A DNA stretch of 64,000 nt from Hymenoscyphus infarciens (taxonomy: Eukaryota > Ascomycota > Leotiomycetes > Helotiales > Helotiaceae). Positions 12,202 through 24,695 of the stretch are shown here, piece after piece (the stretch's first letter is position 1; every line of letters begins with the position of its first letter). The stretch is taken from assembly GCA_001414345.1 (NCBI GenBank), contig LLCB01000081.1, forward strand, positions 124,001-188,000. Reading direction: 5' to 3'. A program made the translations under genes and the position numbers. The notes under the pieces were generated by a model. It saw only the letters and a program-made list of their open reading frames with translations. It was not told where the DNA came from and made no database searches.

Positions 12202-12644
12202 CCGTTCTCTTATTTCGATGTACTTGAAGCGTTCATTTAAACCTTTGAGCAGACTTTGGAGTTGTGGAGATTGTTTGTCCCAGGGTGTTGTGGTGAGAAG
12301 TTTGGTATGGAAGGAAGGAAGGAACGACGAAACTACAATACTGCTCCGAAGTTGCTGCGAGGTTGCTCCGGGTAGAGTTAAGTAAGTACAACCAAGTAGA
12401 GTAGAGCAACGAGCTACTTCACTCTTTTTGTCACGCTGAAAAGAAATAAGGGTGAAGGCTACGAATTTCATACACATCCATTTACAGTCCTGTTTAGATT
12501 TTAAGATCCGAGGTCGCCCAGAGCAACTATTTGCGGCAAGCATGGAGCACCCTTGCTTCTCCCTAATATACATATCATACAGCATTCCCCACCCTCCATA
12601 TAAACGCCTATTCGCCCCCCCAAACACGACGCCAGCTTTTTCCC
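12202..12644. other. 3' flank of TFC4
   Basis: No gene supported. A 172-codon minus frame (12130-12648) crosses the tRNA-like relic and is considered accidental. This interval should hold the TFC4 3' UTR and terminator, but no definite polyadenylation signal was singled out. Confidence 0.4.
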
Positions 12645-15600
12645 TCAAATGACCAAAAACTCCCTAACAACCGCCCGAGTCAACTCCAGATTACCAGCCG
12701 CCTCGTAAATAGTCTTGATAGCATAAGCCACCTCACGATAAAGTTCTTCATCAACAATTGCTCCCTTCTTCTTCCTCTCTCCCTCCATGTTTACATCACC
12801 CTCTCCATCCACACTCTCCTCTATCTCACCCTCCTTACGTTTCTTCTCCTCGGTGTCCTCATTCAAGACCTTCCAATAATAAGGTAAGGCCAAGTGCGTC
12901 AAGCCCAGCAAATGATATGTTCTTCCCACATTATAATTTGCCTCAAGGCGTTCCTCGAAATGTTCCGAATCTTTACGACTTTCGTAGTATCGCATGATGA
13001 AAGTGAGACCCTGGAGGATACCATGTTGTCGATTTTCAGTTTGGCGTTTGAGATTGTGGTGGATATAAGCGAGCCCAATACCGAGATTGATCATTGCGTT
13101 ATCTGGATCGACGGCGTGTGCTCGCATGAAGTAGCCTAGAAAAGAGCGTCAGAGAAAATAATTCGAAAGGAGATCAACCGATCAGACAGGGTGGTCGGAA
13201 CTTACCCAAAGCAATAACCTGACTCCCACTGGTACTAAGCACATACCCAAACGCCATAAGCAGCGAAAGATCCAGCTCCGTATTCCGAATAACATTCCCA
13301 TCCTTATCCTTAGAATGGAAGTACGCGCGATTATCCCAATGCCGTTTCTTCTTCTCCTTCTCACCCACGAGATTATAATCCATCGCCCGAATCTGTCTTA
13401 GCAAGAACTTCTGACTCGCAGCTTCGTTGAAGAAGATCACTGGACTTTGGACGAGGCGGGAGAAGATGGAGAACATGCGGTAGGCATCGGTTGTGAATTG
13501 GAATTCTTTCATGAACCAGCGTGAGAGATTGACGACGGTGTCTTCGTCTCCTAGGATCAGGGCGCAGACTTTGGAAGTATTAGCCATTGAATTCGAGTAT
13601 GGACGAGACCCAAGTAAACTCACCAGACCAACAGAGGTGGACAAGAAATATGTCAGTGGTGGAATGGTACCATATGACACAATCCTTCATGGCGGTACAT
13701 ATATCATATGCATCTCGTTGTTTACCATCTCTTGCAAGCAACATCGCAAATTCCATAAAGATATCCAACCACTGACTGAAGGATTTGCCCTTGAAATCTG
13801 AAGGAAGATTAGAAGGAATGACATTAGCCCGATGCTTGACGTCTATTTTCAATTCTAAGGGGGAAAAGGTTAGTATGATCCAACAGAAAGAACGGGGTAT
13901 ACGAACTCTGAGCTAGACGCCGTTCCGATTTATTGATTTCTGTCAAGTCGGATTGAAGCGGTATTTGGCCTCTGATTTTCTCATTCGTGCTGGTATAGCC
14001 AGAAAATTTAAGAGCTTTGTCTAGAGGATAGAACGCCTTCATTGCTCGAAATTCATCTGTGAGTGCCCGGGCAGCATTCATCCAAGCTTTGGTCGAATCA
14101 AGATCCCCCGCTCTCATGGCATCGGTTTCTCTTTCCAATATAGAATATTGCACCCCCAAGCGTACAGAATCCGCGAAGGCACTGGCAAATGTACTGTCGA
14201 AGACCTCTCGTGGTCGCCCACGATGTGTGCGGCGATTTTGGCGATACTGCCGGTAATACTGCTGGCGCTTTTTCTTCTTGAGTTGTTCTTCAGTAAGCTC
14301 GTTGTCAACAGCCCCGTCAACCGCGGGGTTGTAAGTCCCATCTACGGTCTCGTTAACCTCATTGTCAGCCCCGTCAACCACAGGAATTTCGCCATCTTCT
14401 CCTCCCTTCGGTAGGAGCATGGGTAGAATTTTTGGCAAGGCCCGTACTCGCCGCTCCTTTCGTTTCTTCGCTGGCTCAGTTTTCTTTTTGTTGACTCGTC
14501 GTGTTCTTTGCGGGGCTTTTCGCGTCATGATTGCTTTGGCTTGGCTGGTCATATCGAATGCCTTTTCATTCTCGCCAGTGTCCGTGTATGTCGTTGCCAG
14601 ATACTGCCGAGAGATTTCGTCGTTGCTATCCAAGTCCGCAGCAGCCTGAAACGACTTTATTGCCTCCTCATACCGTAAGAGTGAGAGATAACATTTTCCC
14701 ATGTCCATGTGCAAATCTGCCGGTTTCTTCTCCTCGGGATACTCCTCGGGAATTGTCAAGAGGTACTCGTAATACTGCAGAGCATTTTCGTACTCTTCCT
14801 TTTCGAGGAACAGGTCCGCCACCTTTCGACAACAAAATGAATTTTCTTCATCGCCGCGTCCCTTAGACTCATCAGAAAGGTCAAGGAAATCGAAATGATA
14901 CTAGAACTCAAATTAGCCGATGCCGCGTAAGAGACGTATGGGAACATTACCATTGCTTCATCCCGATCGCCGAGGCGTAAACGATATAACCCAAAATGGA
15001 TTCGCACAATAAGGGGTAATCCATTACCATACAGGTGTATGTTGTGTTTTCCAGGCACATAATCCTCGACCTCTAATCTTCTCAGATCATCGTCATCCCA
15101 CTCAGTATCATCTTCTGTGATATCATCCCAATATGTTTCTTCCGCTCGAAACAGTAACCATCGGGAAACGGATTTCAGCTCCTTGAGAGCTTGAGAGTGT
15201 TCACCACAGTAAGAAAAAAGCTCAGCGTACATTATCGCATCACTCCATCCGAATTCGAATTCCACTTCTTCAGGACCCGATTTGAACCAGGCAATCTCGT
15301 CCGCGAAGTGTTTTTTGGCCACGTCGATTTTCCCAATCTCAATAGCACACTCGGCCAGTTTCCGGAGAGCTTCCATGTTGTGTGGGTGATATTTTTCCAA
15401 GATATTTGCGTATCTTTTCATTGCCACGCGGTATTTCTTTTCCTCATACAACAAGTCTGCTTTGCCAAATTGTGCCCGCGGGGAATTTATATTGGCGCGT
15501 AATGCCATGGAATAACAAATATGGAGGATGAAAAAATAGTTGGGTCGAAGCTCACCAGCATTATCATTGATAAAGTGGGCGCAATGAAACCATTCTGACA

Positions 15601-18181
15601 AGTGCTTAGGACGAAGGTAAGCAGCGAATAGTAGACTTTTGATGGCGTTGTCCACTTGTCCCCATTCTAAAAGAATGTGAGCCTTTTTCGTCCAAGCTTC
15701 GTGGGTTTCCGCGTTGATTAAGATAATCTCATCGAGGACTTCCATGGCTTCCTCAAAACTCTCTTTGGTGTTTTTGAGAATAAGCTCGGTTGCTTGTACT
15801 AGACGCATACGTATAGCACCGGTTGGCTCTGCAGCTTTCCTTGGGCCTTTGAAATATTTCTTGCGGGGTTTGACAGTGACCGGTTCGTTCTCATCACTAA
15901 CAGGTTCCTCGTCATCGGATTCCTCGACATTAGGTTCCTCGGGCGAAGCTGCCCCCTCATGGGGTTCTTTCTCCGGTGCCCTGCTTCCACCAACCCCCCG
16001 AAGCTTTGCAAGATCGCTGTTCCATTTGTGCATATCCTCGTCAAAAGTGCCATATTCGGATTCATCATCGGAAATATCTCCACTAAAAGATAATTAGTAA
16101 AGAACTTGGAGGCTAGATTTTGCTGTTTCGACTTACTCTCCAATGGCACCTTCTACCTCTGAATCAATCAATGTTTCTTCGTCCGAAGAATTGTATGATA
16201 TCTCTCCTCTAGTTCTTACGCGAGATGGTGGACTTCCGGAATGGTGGTTTGCTGGTTGCTCTCTGCTTCCTGCCGAACCTGCGGTGGTATCACTGGGCTG
16301 ACGAACATTGTCTTTCTCAATTGTTGGTGGGGATTTAGAATGGCGCCTGGGAGTCTCTTCTACCGAATTCTCTCTGCTCCTAGCTCTTTCTACTAAAGTG
16401 CTGTTCTGAAATTCGACTCTAGAAGTTGCCAGGGCTGGGTCAAGGTAAGGGTCAAAGTTTGGGTCAAGATTCGGACGTTGCACTACGAAGTCCTCGTTGG
16501 ATAGATCTGCCGCAGTTTCGGTTCCGGTAACTGCTGAAGCTGCAGTTTTCTTGCCTTTCCTCGGAGTTTTGCGTACTACAAAGTCCTCGTCTGATAGATC
16601 CGACTCAGGCTCATACCTTCTAGTGTTTCTTCCAAGCTTTTTGGGAAGCCGTATTACAAAGTCCTCATTCAATAGATCGGCTACAGCTTTACTCCTAGCT
16701 GCCGCTAGACTTGGGACATTCCTCGGTACAGAACTCTCCTCTGGAATAGTGGTGGGCTCACGAACTGTTTGTGGTGTGTAGCGATGACCCAGGTCAAAGT
16801 TACCAATACTTGGAGTCTGGTTTCGTTGTCTCACTCTGGGAAGCTCCCTACCTGGTGTTCTCGGAATGGACGCCTGCCTGACCTGAGCCGATTCAGGGGA
16901 GTTTCCTTTGGGTTGCTCAGTGACAGACCTCCGTTCTGGAGTTCCGAATTGAACGATTTCTTGTCTACCTGACGTGGATGGACTCCAACTCGGCAATCCA
17001 TAATTTGGGGTAGATAAAGATGGCGCAGGCACGATCGGGGGGTATGTATGATTCCTCCAGCCGTTTTCAACAAAGCTTTGCCCATTTCCATTCCCATTGC
17101 CATCCGCATATTCGTATCCTTGCGACATATGTGTACTTTGACCAGAACTCGCTACCGGGGGGTCCCTATATGTTCCATACTGATCGCCTGGATAGTATCC
17201 TCCAGACACATGCGAACTTGGACTTGGAATCGCTGGTGGAGTATTATTATACGTTCCAAATTGATCTCGTGATACAGGTAGGATTGGACTTGCAATCGCA
17301 GCCGGAGTTGTGTTGTAGCTTCCAAATTGACCATCACTTCCTCGAGACACTTGTGGACTTAGTCTCGGAATGGCTGGTGGGGTATTCTTGTGCGCGCCAA
17401 AATGAACTCGAGACAAAGGCGGAGTTGGACTTGGAATCGCCGCTGGAGAACTTCCAAATGGACCATCATTTCCTTGCGATACTTGCGGACTTGGACTTGG
17501 AATAGCAGCCGGTTTTTTGTTAGTTCCAAAGTTACCTCGCACAGGTAGAAATGGACTTGGAGTTGCTGCCGGGGTTTTGTTGCTTCCAAACTGACCTCGC
17601 ACAGGTAGAAATGGAATTGGGACCGCGGCCGAGGGACTTCTAGACGTTCCAAGTTGACCTTCGTCTCTCCGCGATACAGGTAGGATTGGACTTGCAATCC
17701 CCGCCGTAGATTTCCTCCGCGTCCCAAATTGATCCCCATACCCCCTCGACACCACTGGGCTAGGTGGATTTGGACTTGGGCTCGCTGCTCCCGATGGGCT
17801 CGCTGCCGCAGGTTTCCTATAAGACCCAAATTGATCCCCATACACATTATGATATTGAGGCACCGCAGCTACCGCGAGACCACGATTCGGTGTGAGTGTG
17901 CGTTGTGCTTGTATAGGTATCGGGGTTCTCGGAGGAGGTTGAGAAGAATGAAGTAATGGCGGTCTCACGCTTGCGCTCGCAGATTGGGTATGTGGTGTCG
18001 ATGTCGGTATCGGTGTCGCATTTCCAATCGAGATACGGCGATCCCCAAATTGCTTCTCAATAACCTCATTCGCACTCGCGGTAGCAGCGCGTGCAATCTC
18101 GAGGAATTGAGGATCCGTCTTTCCCGTGTCAGGATTCTGGTTGTTTTCGCCCGCTGGGGGGGAAGGTTGAGGTTCGCTCAT
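12645..18181 (-). CDS. TFC4: TFIIIC TPR subunit (tau131/TFC4, Sfc4 family) with long N-terminal extension
   Basis: Subunit of RNA polymerase III factor TFIIIC. In yeast Tfc4 lies in the A-box-binding part and recruits TFIIIB to tRNA and 5S genes. Exons: 18181-16137, 16082-14951, 14900-13907, 13854-13624, 13568-13206, 13135-12645, in frame for 1,751 aa. From about residue 680 an acidic linker (DISDDESEYGTFDEDMHKW) leads to TPR arrays, e.g. LILKNTKESFEEAMEVLDEI, KADLLYEEKKYRVAMKRYA, and LHMDMGKCYLSLLRYEEAIK after 14,750. A basic insert (RRVNKKKTEPAKKRKERR) separates the TPR blocks, as in the family, and the C-terminus is again TPR-like. The first 680 residues are Pro/Ser/Gly-rich with roughly ten QFG-containing repeats. 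The start at 18181 (MSEPQPSPP) is the first plausible Met. Yeast Tfc4 is about 1,025 aa, so this protein is unusually long. Confidence 0.92.
17150..17860 (-). repeat. Coding repeat: QFG/PAAIPSP units in the TFC4 N-terminus
   Basis: Within exon 1 the protein repeats a unit of about 18-28 residues with a consensus of (D)QFG(S/T), an Asn/Lys/Arg-rich patch, PAAIPSP, and PxVSR. About ten copies occur, some shortened. The DNA copies are diverged but recognisable (CCAAATTGATC or CCAAATTGACC on the plus strand). A separate set of three (D/A)L(L/S)(N/D)EDFV(V/I) repeats lies near 16,480-16,690. Confidence 0.8.
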
Positions 18182-19051
18182 GTTGGCAGGCAAGGTGTGT
18201 TGATAGAGGTCGCATACTCCGGCAATCAAATCTGGTGTTGTAAGGGCTTTGCGCAGTTTATGGGTGTATGGTGATAATGAATTGGGAGTTGAGTTGCAGA
18301 GTTGGAGGGCTGGTGTGTCACAGGCGAGGCTGATGTATTTTTCTTCGCCGCCTTGTTCTGCCCCGCATTCACCCAGTGAACCCGCTAAGTCCCTGCAACC
18401 TGGAAGGCGCGCTTCACTACACCCATGTCTGTAACTAGCCGCTAGCAGATTAACTTTCACTGTAGACAGGCAAGGGAGTGCATAGTTCAGGTTGTTAATT
18501 CTCATTGTTCCAGATAATTAATTCAAACCGTGGAACTCCTAACTATACTAGTACATGCATGGACTGCCTGAGAGTTTTCCTTGGAAAGCCCCAGTCAATT
18601 CATAACTTCACCCTTTCACGATAAATCAAACTAATATCACTAACAAAAGTCCCACATCTCAAAGATACCGTCACATTTTCAAAATGAAAAAAGATTAGTT
18701 TACATCTTTGCATCCCATAATAAACAGTTCCCCCCACTATCCACCATCTATCTGTCCATCCAAAAAATCCTTCCATTTCTTACAACAAAATGATCTGACC
18801 ATAGGCCAAATATGAAAGCCAATGAGATGATCTCTCTATGCCCGCTCTGCACGCAGCATCTTCCAAGGCGCTCATTTCTGTACCCAAACCCAGCATTTAA
18901 TAGTCCTGACATTCATGATGAAAAACAACTTTCTTGCTTCCAGAGCAGCAGTAGATACGACTCCTGACAACCCCGTTGGCGAACTTCACCATATGATATC
19001 CCTTTTGAAACCAAAAAATCGTGCGAGACTTAAAACCGCTATGATGATGAA
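18182..19051. other. Intergenic region, TFC4 promoter and VTS1 3' flank
   Basis: No gene supported. It holds the TFC4 5' side (18,182-18,500) and, at its right end, the VTS1 3' UTR. The short plus frame at 18915-19106 overlaps the VTS1 last exon and is not called. Confidence 0.5.
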
Positions 19052-21004
19052 CTACGAAAGTTTTCCCTCCGCTTTGGCTTCTGAGAGAATGTTAGCAACG
19101 AGCTGATACCCACGTTTTGGAAAACCACTTACCCTTAACTTGCTCAAAAACCTTTAGCATTTTTCGTCTTGCGCCAAGCGCATTGACACCCCGCTCTTCC
19201 AATGCCTTGTCGTCAAGCTCCACCAACTCGGTCCAGTTCATATCCTTCAAATTGTCCGTATATTTGTGAAGTCTCAAACTTCTCAACCAACTGGGAATAT
19301 CCTGAAGAAGACTTGGGTCAGTTGGATCTTCCGGAGGCTTGGAGCTTCCTCTTCGACCGCGTGGTGATCGACCCCTAGACATGTCACCATTGTCTGATAT
19401 GTAACCCTCGTGACCGTTGAGACCACCAAATTGGCCAATATTGAGCGATCCCATTCCAGTATTGTTCATCAATGGAGAGGTTCCACCGTAAGCCGCAAGG
19501 AAACCGTTGTTTTGTGGTGATGAAAATCCCATTTGACCAAAACCACTTCCTTGCATGGGCAAGCCTGGAGAGGCTGGACGTGATCGGTTTCCACCAAGAC
19601 CGACGTTTTGTTGGTGTGCCTGTAGCGCGAGTACCTGGTCTCTGCTCAATACTTGCCCATGTTCGTTAATCATAACTACATTTGCGCCTGGCATGTTGCT
19701 TTGGAGACCCGGAGAAAGAGGACCATTGCCATCATTTGAACGGGCGCGACGATATTTGCGAACATCATCAAGAGCGAAACGGTTGTTGACAGTAGAAAGG
19801 GCAGCAAGTTTCATAGCAGTGGCGTTTGCAACCATATCTGCTTGAGTCGTGCTGTTGTTGAAATTCGGAACCATTGGGGTGTTGACCATCGAAGCCCAGT
19901 TGCCATTGCTTGCAGTGTATGGAGACAGGGGAGGAATGCTAGCAACTTGGTTTTCAGGTGCGTTGACGGTGGTGTTTTGTAAGTTTTGGCCATTGCCGGA
20001 AATACCAGGCGAACGGAGACCTGCAGAAGGAGGTGGCTGGATGAATTGACCCATTGGAGGCTGACCGGAGGATGACTTTGGTCGAGCGTTTTCATTGTTG
20101 TTGCGGGAACCCCATGGGGATGGTGGCGGCTGCTGGTTATTGTCCGCCGAATCGGCAGGGCCAGATATGAGCGGTGCTGCAAGGGAATTGCGGTTATCAA
20201 AGGCAGCGCTGTTCCGGTTGGACGATGGGGGATTTCCCGTTTGTTGGGTGAACTTGGCTTTCTCGGTTGCAATGGCAGCGGCGGCATCGGGGAACATTGC
20301 ATTGATGGTAGATGGGTCGAGTCCAGAATGTCTCTTGATACCGGGAGTTCGTGGAGGCTGCGTAAGAGAGTTTCTATTGCCATCCACGTTCAATTTGCCC
20401 ATGGCATCACTGAGACGGTTTGACATAGGGTCTGCAAGGGAGAGCCAAATTAGCGGGGGGAATCAGCTAGGGAATATATTTCTTTTGTACCTTTATCGAA
20501 ATTGGCAGGGGAGAGCACGCCAGACATGGGATGGTTCTTTCCCATCTGCTGCAGCACTTGAATAAAGAATCTCTGCTGAACCTGCGTGGTCTGCTGAAGC
20601 AGAGCATACAAGGCAGCTGTGCGCTCTGCTTCACTCAGGACACGGAACCATTGCTCGATGGCCGAGAGTTCATCCTTAAAGTCCTGGTCCAAAGTCGCAG
20701 CCGCCATCTCTTCCAAAGTCGTCTCATACTGATCAATGCTGGCTATCCACTGCTGTGCCAAAGTATCGGACGTATCATTCTCTCCTCCTCCTTGGGCTTG
20801 TTGTTGGGCCTGCTGGGTGCCGTAAAAGTCCGACGAGGGACGAATACGACTCGAGGCCGGCGAAGCGGAAAAGGCTGCCATGTCTGCTGAAGCCCGTAGC
20901 TGATGCGAATTCAGCGGACGCGAGGATGGGGGTCGCAGGGAGGAGGTGTTGCTCGACTCGACGGGCGTGCTGTTTCGATTTCCGATGGCAGACATGTTGA
21001 GCAT
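19052..21004 (-). CDS. VTS1: SAM-domain RNA-binding protein (Vts1/Smaug family)
   Basis: Post-transcriptional regulator. Vts1 binds Smaug recognition hairpins in mRNA through its SAM domain and recruits deadenylation machinery in the cytoplasm. Exons: 21004-20491, 20431-19133, 19080-19052, in frame for 613 aa. The N-terminal third has a conserved helical segment ([20 protein letters not shown], then [20 protein letters not shown]). The middle is Asn/Pro/Ser/Gln-rich and disordered. The SAM domain closes the protein (about residues 540-605): [48 protein letters not shown], which keeps the LGARRK patch that contacts RNA in yeast Vts1. The last exon adds only nine residues, so reading through the final intron would give a spurious tail. 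Met at 20995 is an alternative start. Confidence 0.95.
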
Positions 21005-22888
21005 GATCGCGTTGAAGGCTGGCTGTGGGAAGCAAAGCTGCGATGGTGGTGAGGAGGAGATAGGAAGACAGACACAAAAAGACTTGATTGAGAGAAGTCT
21101 CGGGGATTACGAAAATGTGAAACGGAGCTCCAGATCTGCTTCGTCAAATCTGGCCCAAAGCTTCTGCGCAGCGTCCAAAAAGGATTACCTCGAACTTGGG
21201 GCAGTGCGTGGCCCGTGGAACAGGAGCTGGCGTTTCGCAATGGATGCTGATTCCAGGACCACGAGTCCACGACCCGATTAATGCTGCTGTGATGGATGAT
21301 GGATGTTTTAGGGGTGAAGCGGAGCGGGCCTGCGTAGAATTGTGGGGGGGTGCGGTTTTGGGTGCGTGATATGGTATGGTATGGACCGTATGGTATGGTC
21401 TGGTCTGGTACGAGTATTGTCGGGTATGGGTCCGTACGGAGAGACCGTTGCTTCCGAGAATAGAACAATGGGTGGGTTGATGAATCCTGAAAGAGACGGG
21501 TCACGGGAGTGAGTGGTGTTTGCCACCACTATTGTAGAGATGGGATTTGGAGGTCGAGGTTAGGTAGACCAGTACGAGTACCTCTGAGAGGCCTCGTGAG
21601 AAACAAAGGAGCTCGAGCTCCTCCTGCAGAAGCCGGCTGCTGACAGGAAGTTGAATAGGTAGCGAATACTAGTAGTGTAGGTAGTAGTGTAGCTAGTAGT
21701 GAAGGTAGTCGTGTAGGTAGTCGTGTAGGTAGTCGTGTCGGGGCGGCGGGGCGGCCTGTACTGTAGGTACGAGAGCGAGAGCCCCAACGGTCAGCGTGGA
21801 AATCAGACGATAGGTATGACCTCGTCCTCGTGCTGCAAATGGCAAGGACAACGTACAGACGTGCAGAAACAAGAGGAGGTGCCGCAAACAGAAACACCAA
21901 CGGAAAAAGGTAATATTGATGTTATGTTGTGCAGGTGGCCTTCCTTGCGAGACGAGACGTTGAAGAGTTGGGATGAGTAGGTAGGACTCCGTAACAACCT
22001 GGAACCTCAGCTCACTCCGGCTGTGGCTTGTTGTTATTCCCACCATTAACAACATTTAAACGCCACACGAGTCAAACTGCCGGTTTCCACCCTCGCAACG
22101 CCCAGCGCTAGATACTTTGACATTATTCACAGTCGGATTTCTTCTTTCTCCGCGAAACTTTATTAATAACTCTTGATACAGTCCCAAAACAGGGAACCAT
22201 CACAACCAAACTAACCAGTAATCATTGAGTTGGAAGAATATTGGATAAGGTAAACCCATATCAGATTGAATTGTTTAGATAGAACATGGAATGAGCATCT
22301 CTTGGCCGGCTTGACAATCACATCAACGGTACCATCAGATGGGATTAGCCCTCTAAATCACCGTCTGTCGTATTTCCAAACTGGACATATGTTTGCAATC
22401 TGTCCAACCCCTGTCAATCACCCTACTTGGCTCAAGTCAGCCTCAAACTCCCCAATATATTTCCCAAATGTGACCCCAATCTTCATGCAGAATTGACCTC
22501 ATAGAGCATGGAGGAAATCTGTTTGGTAATGAAGAGGTCTAGATTGATCTTGGCACGAAAGAAAAAATCCTTCAACAGATGAGCATGGAAAGGCTCGTAA
22601 TGCTGTACACACTAATGCCGTCTTTTTGGTTTGGTTATCATATACTTCACATGGGGGTGGAGATCAAGTCTAAAACTCGCCCAGACTTGACATCCGAATT
22701 ATCGAGAAATGGGTGACGAGGTTTTCGATTTTGCTCGTGTTGATTCTGTTCTGACCTGAACTATCGCCCGCTCTGAGCGCCCTGATTTGTGCGAATGTCG
22801 ATAATTCCATCAACCGCTGAAAAGACGCAACCTTGCCCACGCAGCTACCGCACCCCAATCCCAAAGGAAAAAAAGTTCATCGTAGTCT
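21005..22888. other. Long 5' region of VTS1 and 3' flank of RPL29
   Basis: No gene supported over 1.9 kb. It contains simple-sequence tracts (a TATGG/TCTGG run at 21,368-21,412 and a GTAG(T/C)(A/C)GTGTAG minisatellite at 21,665-21,740), and probably the long VTS1 5' leader and the RPL29 3' UTR. Several frames at 20,900-22,050 come from the repeats and from low-complexity GC-rich sequence. Confidence 0.5.
21660..21745 (+). repeat. Minisatellite, 11-12-bp units
   Basis: About seven imperfect copies of a unit such as GTAGGTAGTCGTGTAGGTAG, with variants GTAGTAGTGTAG and CTAGTAGTGAAG. It lies about 660-740 bp upstream of the VTS1 start. Confidence 0.75.
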
Positions 22889-23344
22889 TCATGCCGTCTC
22901 CCGCTTGCCATCCTTCAACTCCTTCTATTCAAGAGTCAGTATTCGCCCTTGTAACCCCACCCTCACCATCGAGGGATTCGCATGCGACCTACCAAGGCCT
23001 TCATTGTTCCATGTAGCGCGTGTCTGTGGTTTCTGCGGAACTTTGGGTCGGTGCCGTTCAAAGAAGGGTATCTTGAGGTCTTTGGCTTCTTGATACTGCA
23101 CATCAGAAATACGTCAGTCAGCCTCCGCCATTCAAATCAATCATCGCCATTCCATTTGCATCCATCCCCGTTGTGAAATCGAAGGTCGCGCGCGTGGAGG
23201 AGGGGTGGAGGTGAATTTACCCATTTCGGTGGGCCTTCTTAGACTGATTGTGTTGGGACGAGTTCTTGGATTCTGAGAGAGGCAGGTGTCAGTACTGGCC
23301 ATTCGATAGAGAGAGAGAGATCTCGCGCGTTACTTACTCGCCAT
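22889..23344 (-). CDS. RPL29: 60S ribosomal protein eL29
   Basis: Small basic protein of the large ribosomal subunit. Exons: 23344-23338 (7 nt), 23272-23221, 23095-22993, 22924-22889, in frame for 65 aa. The spliced product begins MAKSKNSSQHNQSKKAHRNG, continues IKKPKTSRYPSLNGTDPKFR and RNHRHALHGTMKALKELKDG, and ends KRETA. This is the eL29 signature over its whole length, and 65 residues is the normal size for fungi. The initiator and second codon sit on a 7-nt first coding exon, so ORF finding alone misses the gene. The first two introns have GTAAGT and GTAAAT donors. The third intron uses GTAGGT and ends ATAG. Confidence 0.95.
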
Positions 23345-23484
23345 TTTGTCGGTCGGGAGATCGAGTTTGTGATGTCGGGTTATGATCTTGAACTGGCCCT
23401 TGAACTTGGGGATTTTCTAAAGTCATTGTGCGGGTAGCGAATTCGGCTGATTGGCCCGCGTGACCGGTAGAAGTGGAGACTTTA

Positions 23485-24057
23485 TCAGCACGTGATGAGC
23501 CCGGTCCAAACCCCGCCAGAGTTGTCGTACGACCTACCTAGGTACCACTCTGATCTGTTAAAGTGTTGACCGGAGAATCGCGATGTTGGAAACGATCCAT
23601 CAACCACAAGCTCATCATCCCCTCTCGACAACTGATTTCCGACGACCTGTGTGCCTTCCATCTCTTCCATCTCAGCCCCCAATCTTCCCTCCCGCTTCCT
23701 CTCCCTCTTCGCTTTGTTCTGCCTCTTCCTCTTCTCCGCCCTACGAGTACAAGTAGTAGATGGACCAGTAGACATTTCCGTCTTCTCATCCTGGACATTG
23801 GCTTCCTCCCTAGCGTCTCTAGCAGCCGCAGCTCTCATCTTCTTTATACTCCTCGGCGCTGCCAATTCCTTCTTCTCTTTTTCCAAATTGAACTCCTCAC
23901 CCATAATCGCGGCTTTCAGTTCTCGTCGCATCAGAAGCCTCTCCTGTCTCTCGGAAACGACTTCGGGGGAAGGTGCATTTGACCGTGCGAGCTTTTTTCG
24001 TGCTTGTTGCTCCCTGACGGCTTCCGCCTTCGCGATCCCCTCCTCTCTGCTGGTCAT
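23485..24057 (-). CDS. Small highly charged hypothetical protein
   Basis: A single open frame of 190 aa from the Met at 24057 (MTSREEGIAKAEAVREQQAR). An upstream in-frame Met at 24171 would extend it. The first 130 residues are dominated by Lys, Arg, Glu and Ala and probably form a long helix or coiled coil (RQERLLMRRELKAAIMGEEF). A very basic stretch (RRAEKRKRQNKAKRERKREG) looks like a nuclear or nucleolar signal. No family recognised. The C-terminal 60 residues look unstructured and the true end may lie after an unseen intron. The stop is 140 bp upstream of the RPL29 start on the same strand. Composition and length suggest a real gene, without proof. Confidence 0.45.
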   Translation of the reverse strand: MTSREEGIAKAEAVREQQARKKLARSNAPSPEVVSERQERLLMRRELKAAIMGEEFNLEKEKKELAAPRSIKKMRAAAARDAREEANVQDEKTEMSTGPSTTCTRRAEKRKRQNKAKRERKREGRLGAEMEEMEGTQVVGNQLSRGDDELVVDGSFPTSRFSGQHFNRSEWYLGRSYDNSGGVWTGLITC

Positions 24058-24695
24058 CGTGAGAAGCGTATTGAAGAGCAAAGTATGAATAAATGGAAGG
24101 ACCGAAGTTGACGGTCGAACAGACGCGGCGATGAGTTGTTGTACTCTCGCCCAATAGCACCGCGACGTCACAATTGCTATTCACTGCAGGACCATGGAAT
24201 CAACAGTGGCAATGAAACTCTGACCACCGCGCTTCACTAGCAACTCACTTATGCTTAACCACTATCCCGGTCGTAGAGTAAGTTCACATGAGTGGCGGTG
24301 TCGTGGAAGTGAGCCTGTCGAAATAGTGATGTTTGGGGGGGAGATGTAGGTCATTGTGAATTGAAGTATCTTGGAGGGGCTGGGATAAGGAGAGTTATGG
24401 GTGGAACACATCATTAGTGTTGTCGTCCTAAGTCTTCTGGGGCGAACGGTTCAAGCTAATCAAGCTTCTGAGTTACCTATACAATATGCGTTGAGATATT
24501 GACAACTGAGCAGATCACAGGAAGACTGGAGTGAAACCATTTTTCCAGCTTCAAAATTCGAACGAACATGACTAAATTTATATGTACTCATAACATAAAA
24601 TAGATCCATATATTTACAAAACTCCACGCCACTCTATCAAATACCCAAACGAGAGAGAAAACGGATTTAAACAGTCATCTAACAATTTCTACCAT
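24058..24695. other. Intergenic region between the charged protein and the carrier gene
   Basis: Ordinary composition. It should hold the promoter of the gene at 24057 and the 3' UTR of the carrier. No other feature seen. Confidence 0.4.

Noticed and set aside
12130..12648. A 172-codon minus-strand gene downstream of TFC4
   Set aside because: Its C-terminal part is a translation of the tRNA-like relic and the rest has no coding character.
18182..18505. Upstream in-frame extension of TFC4 to Met 18505
   Set aside because: The added residues are Cys-rich and lack the low-complexity character of the N-terminus; MSEPQP at 18181 is a more natural start.
21308..22055. Several minus and plus frames of 75-197 codons upstream of VTS1
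   Set aside because: They come from minisatellite and low-complexity DNA (runs of Thr-Tyr and Leu-Pro-Thr), overlap in several frames and lack splice-consistent extensions.
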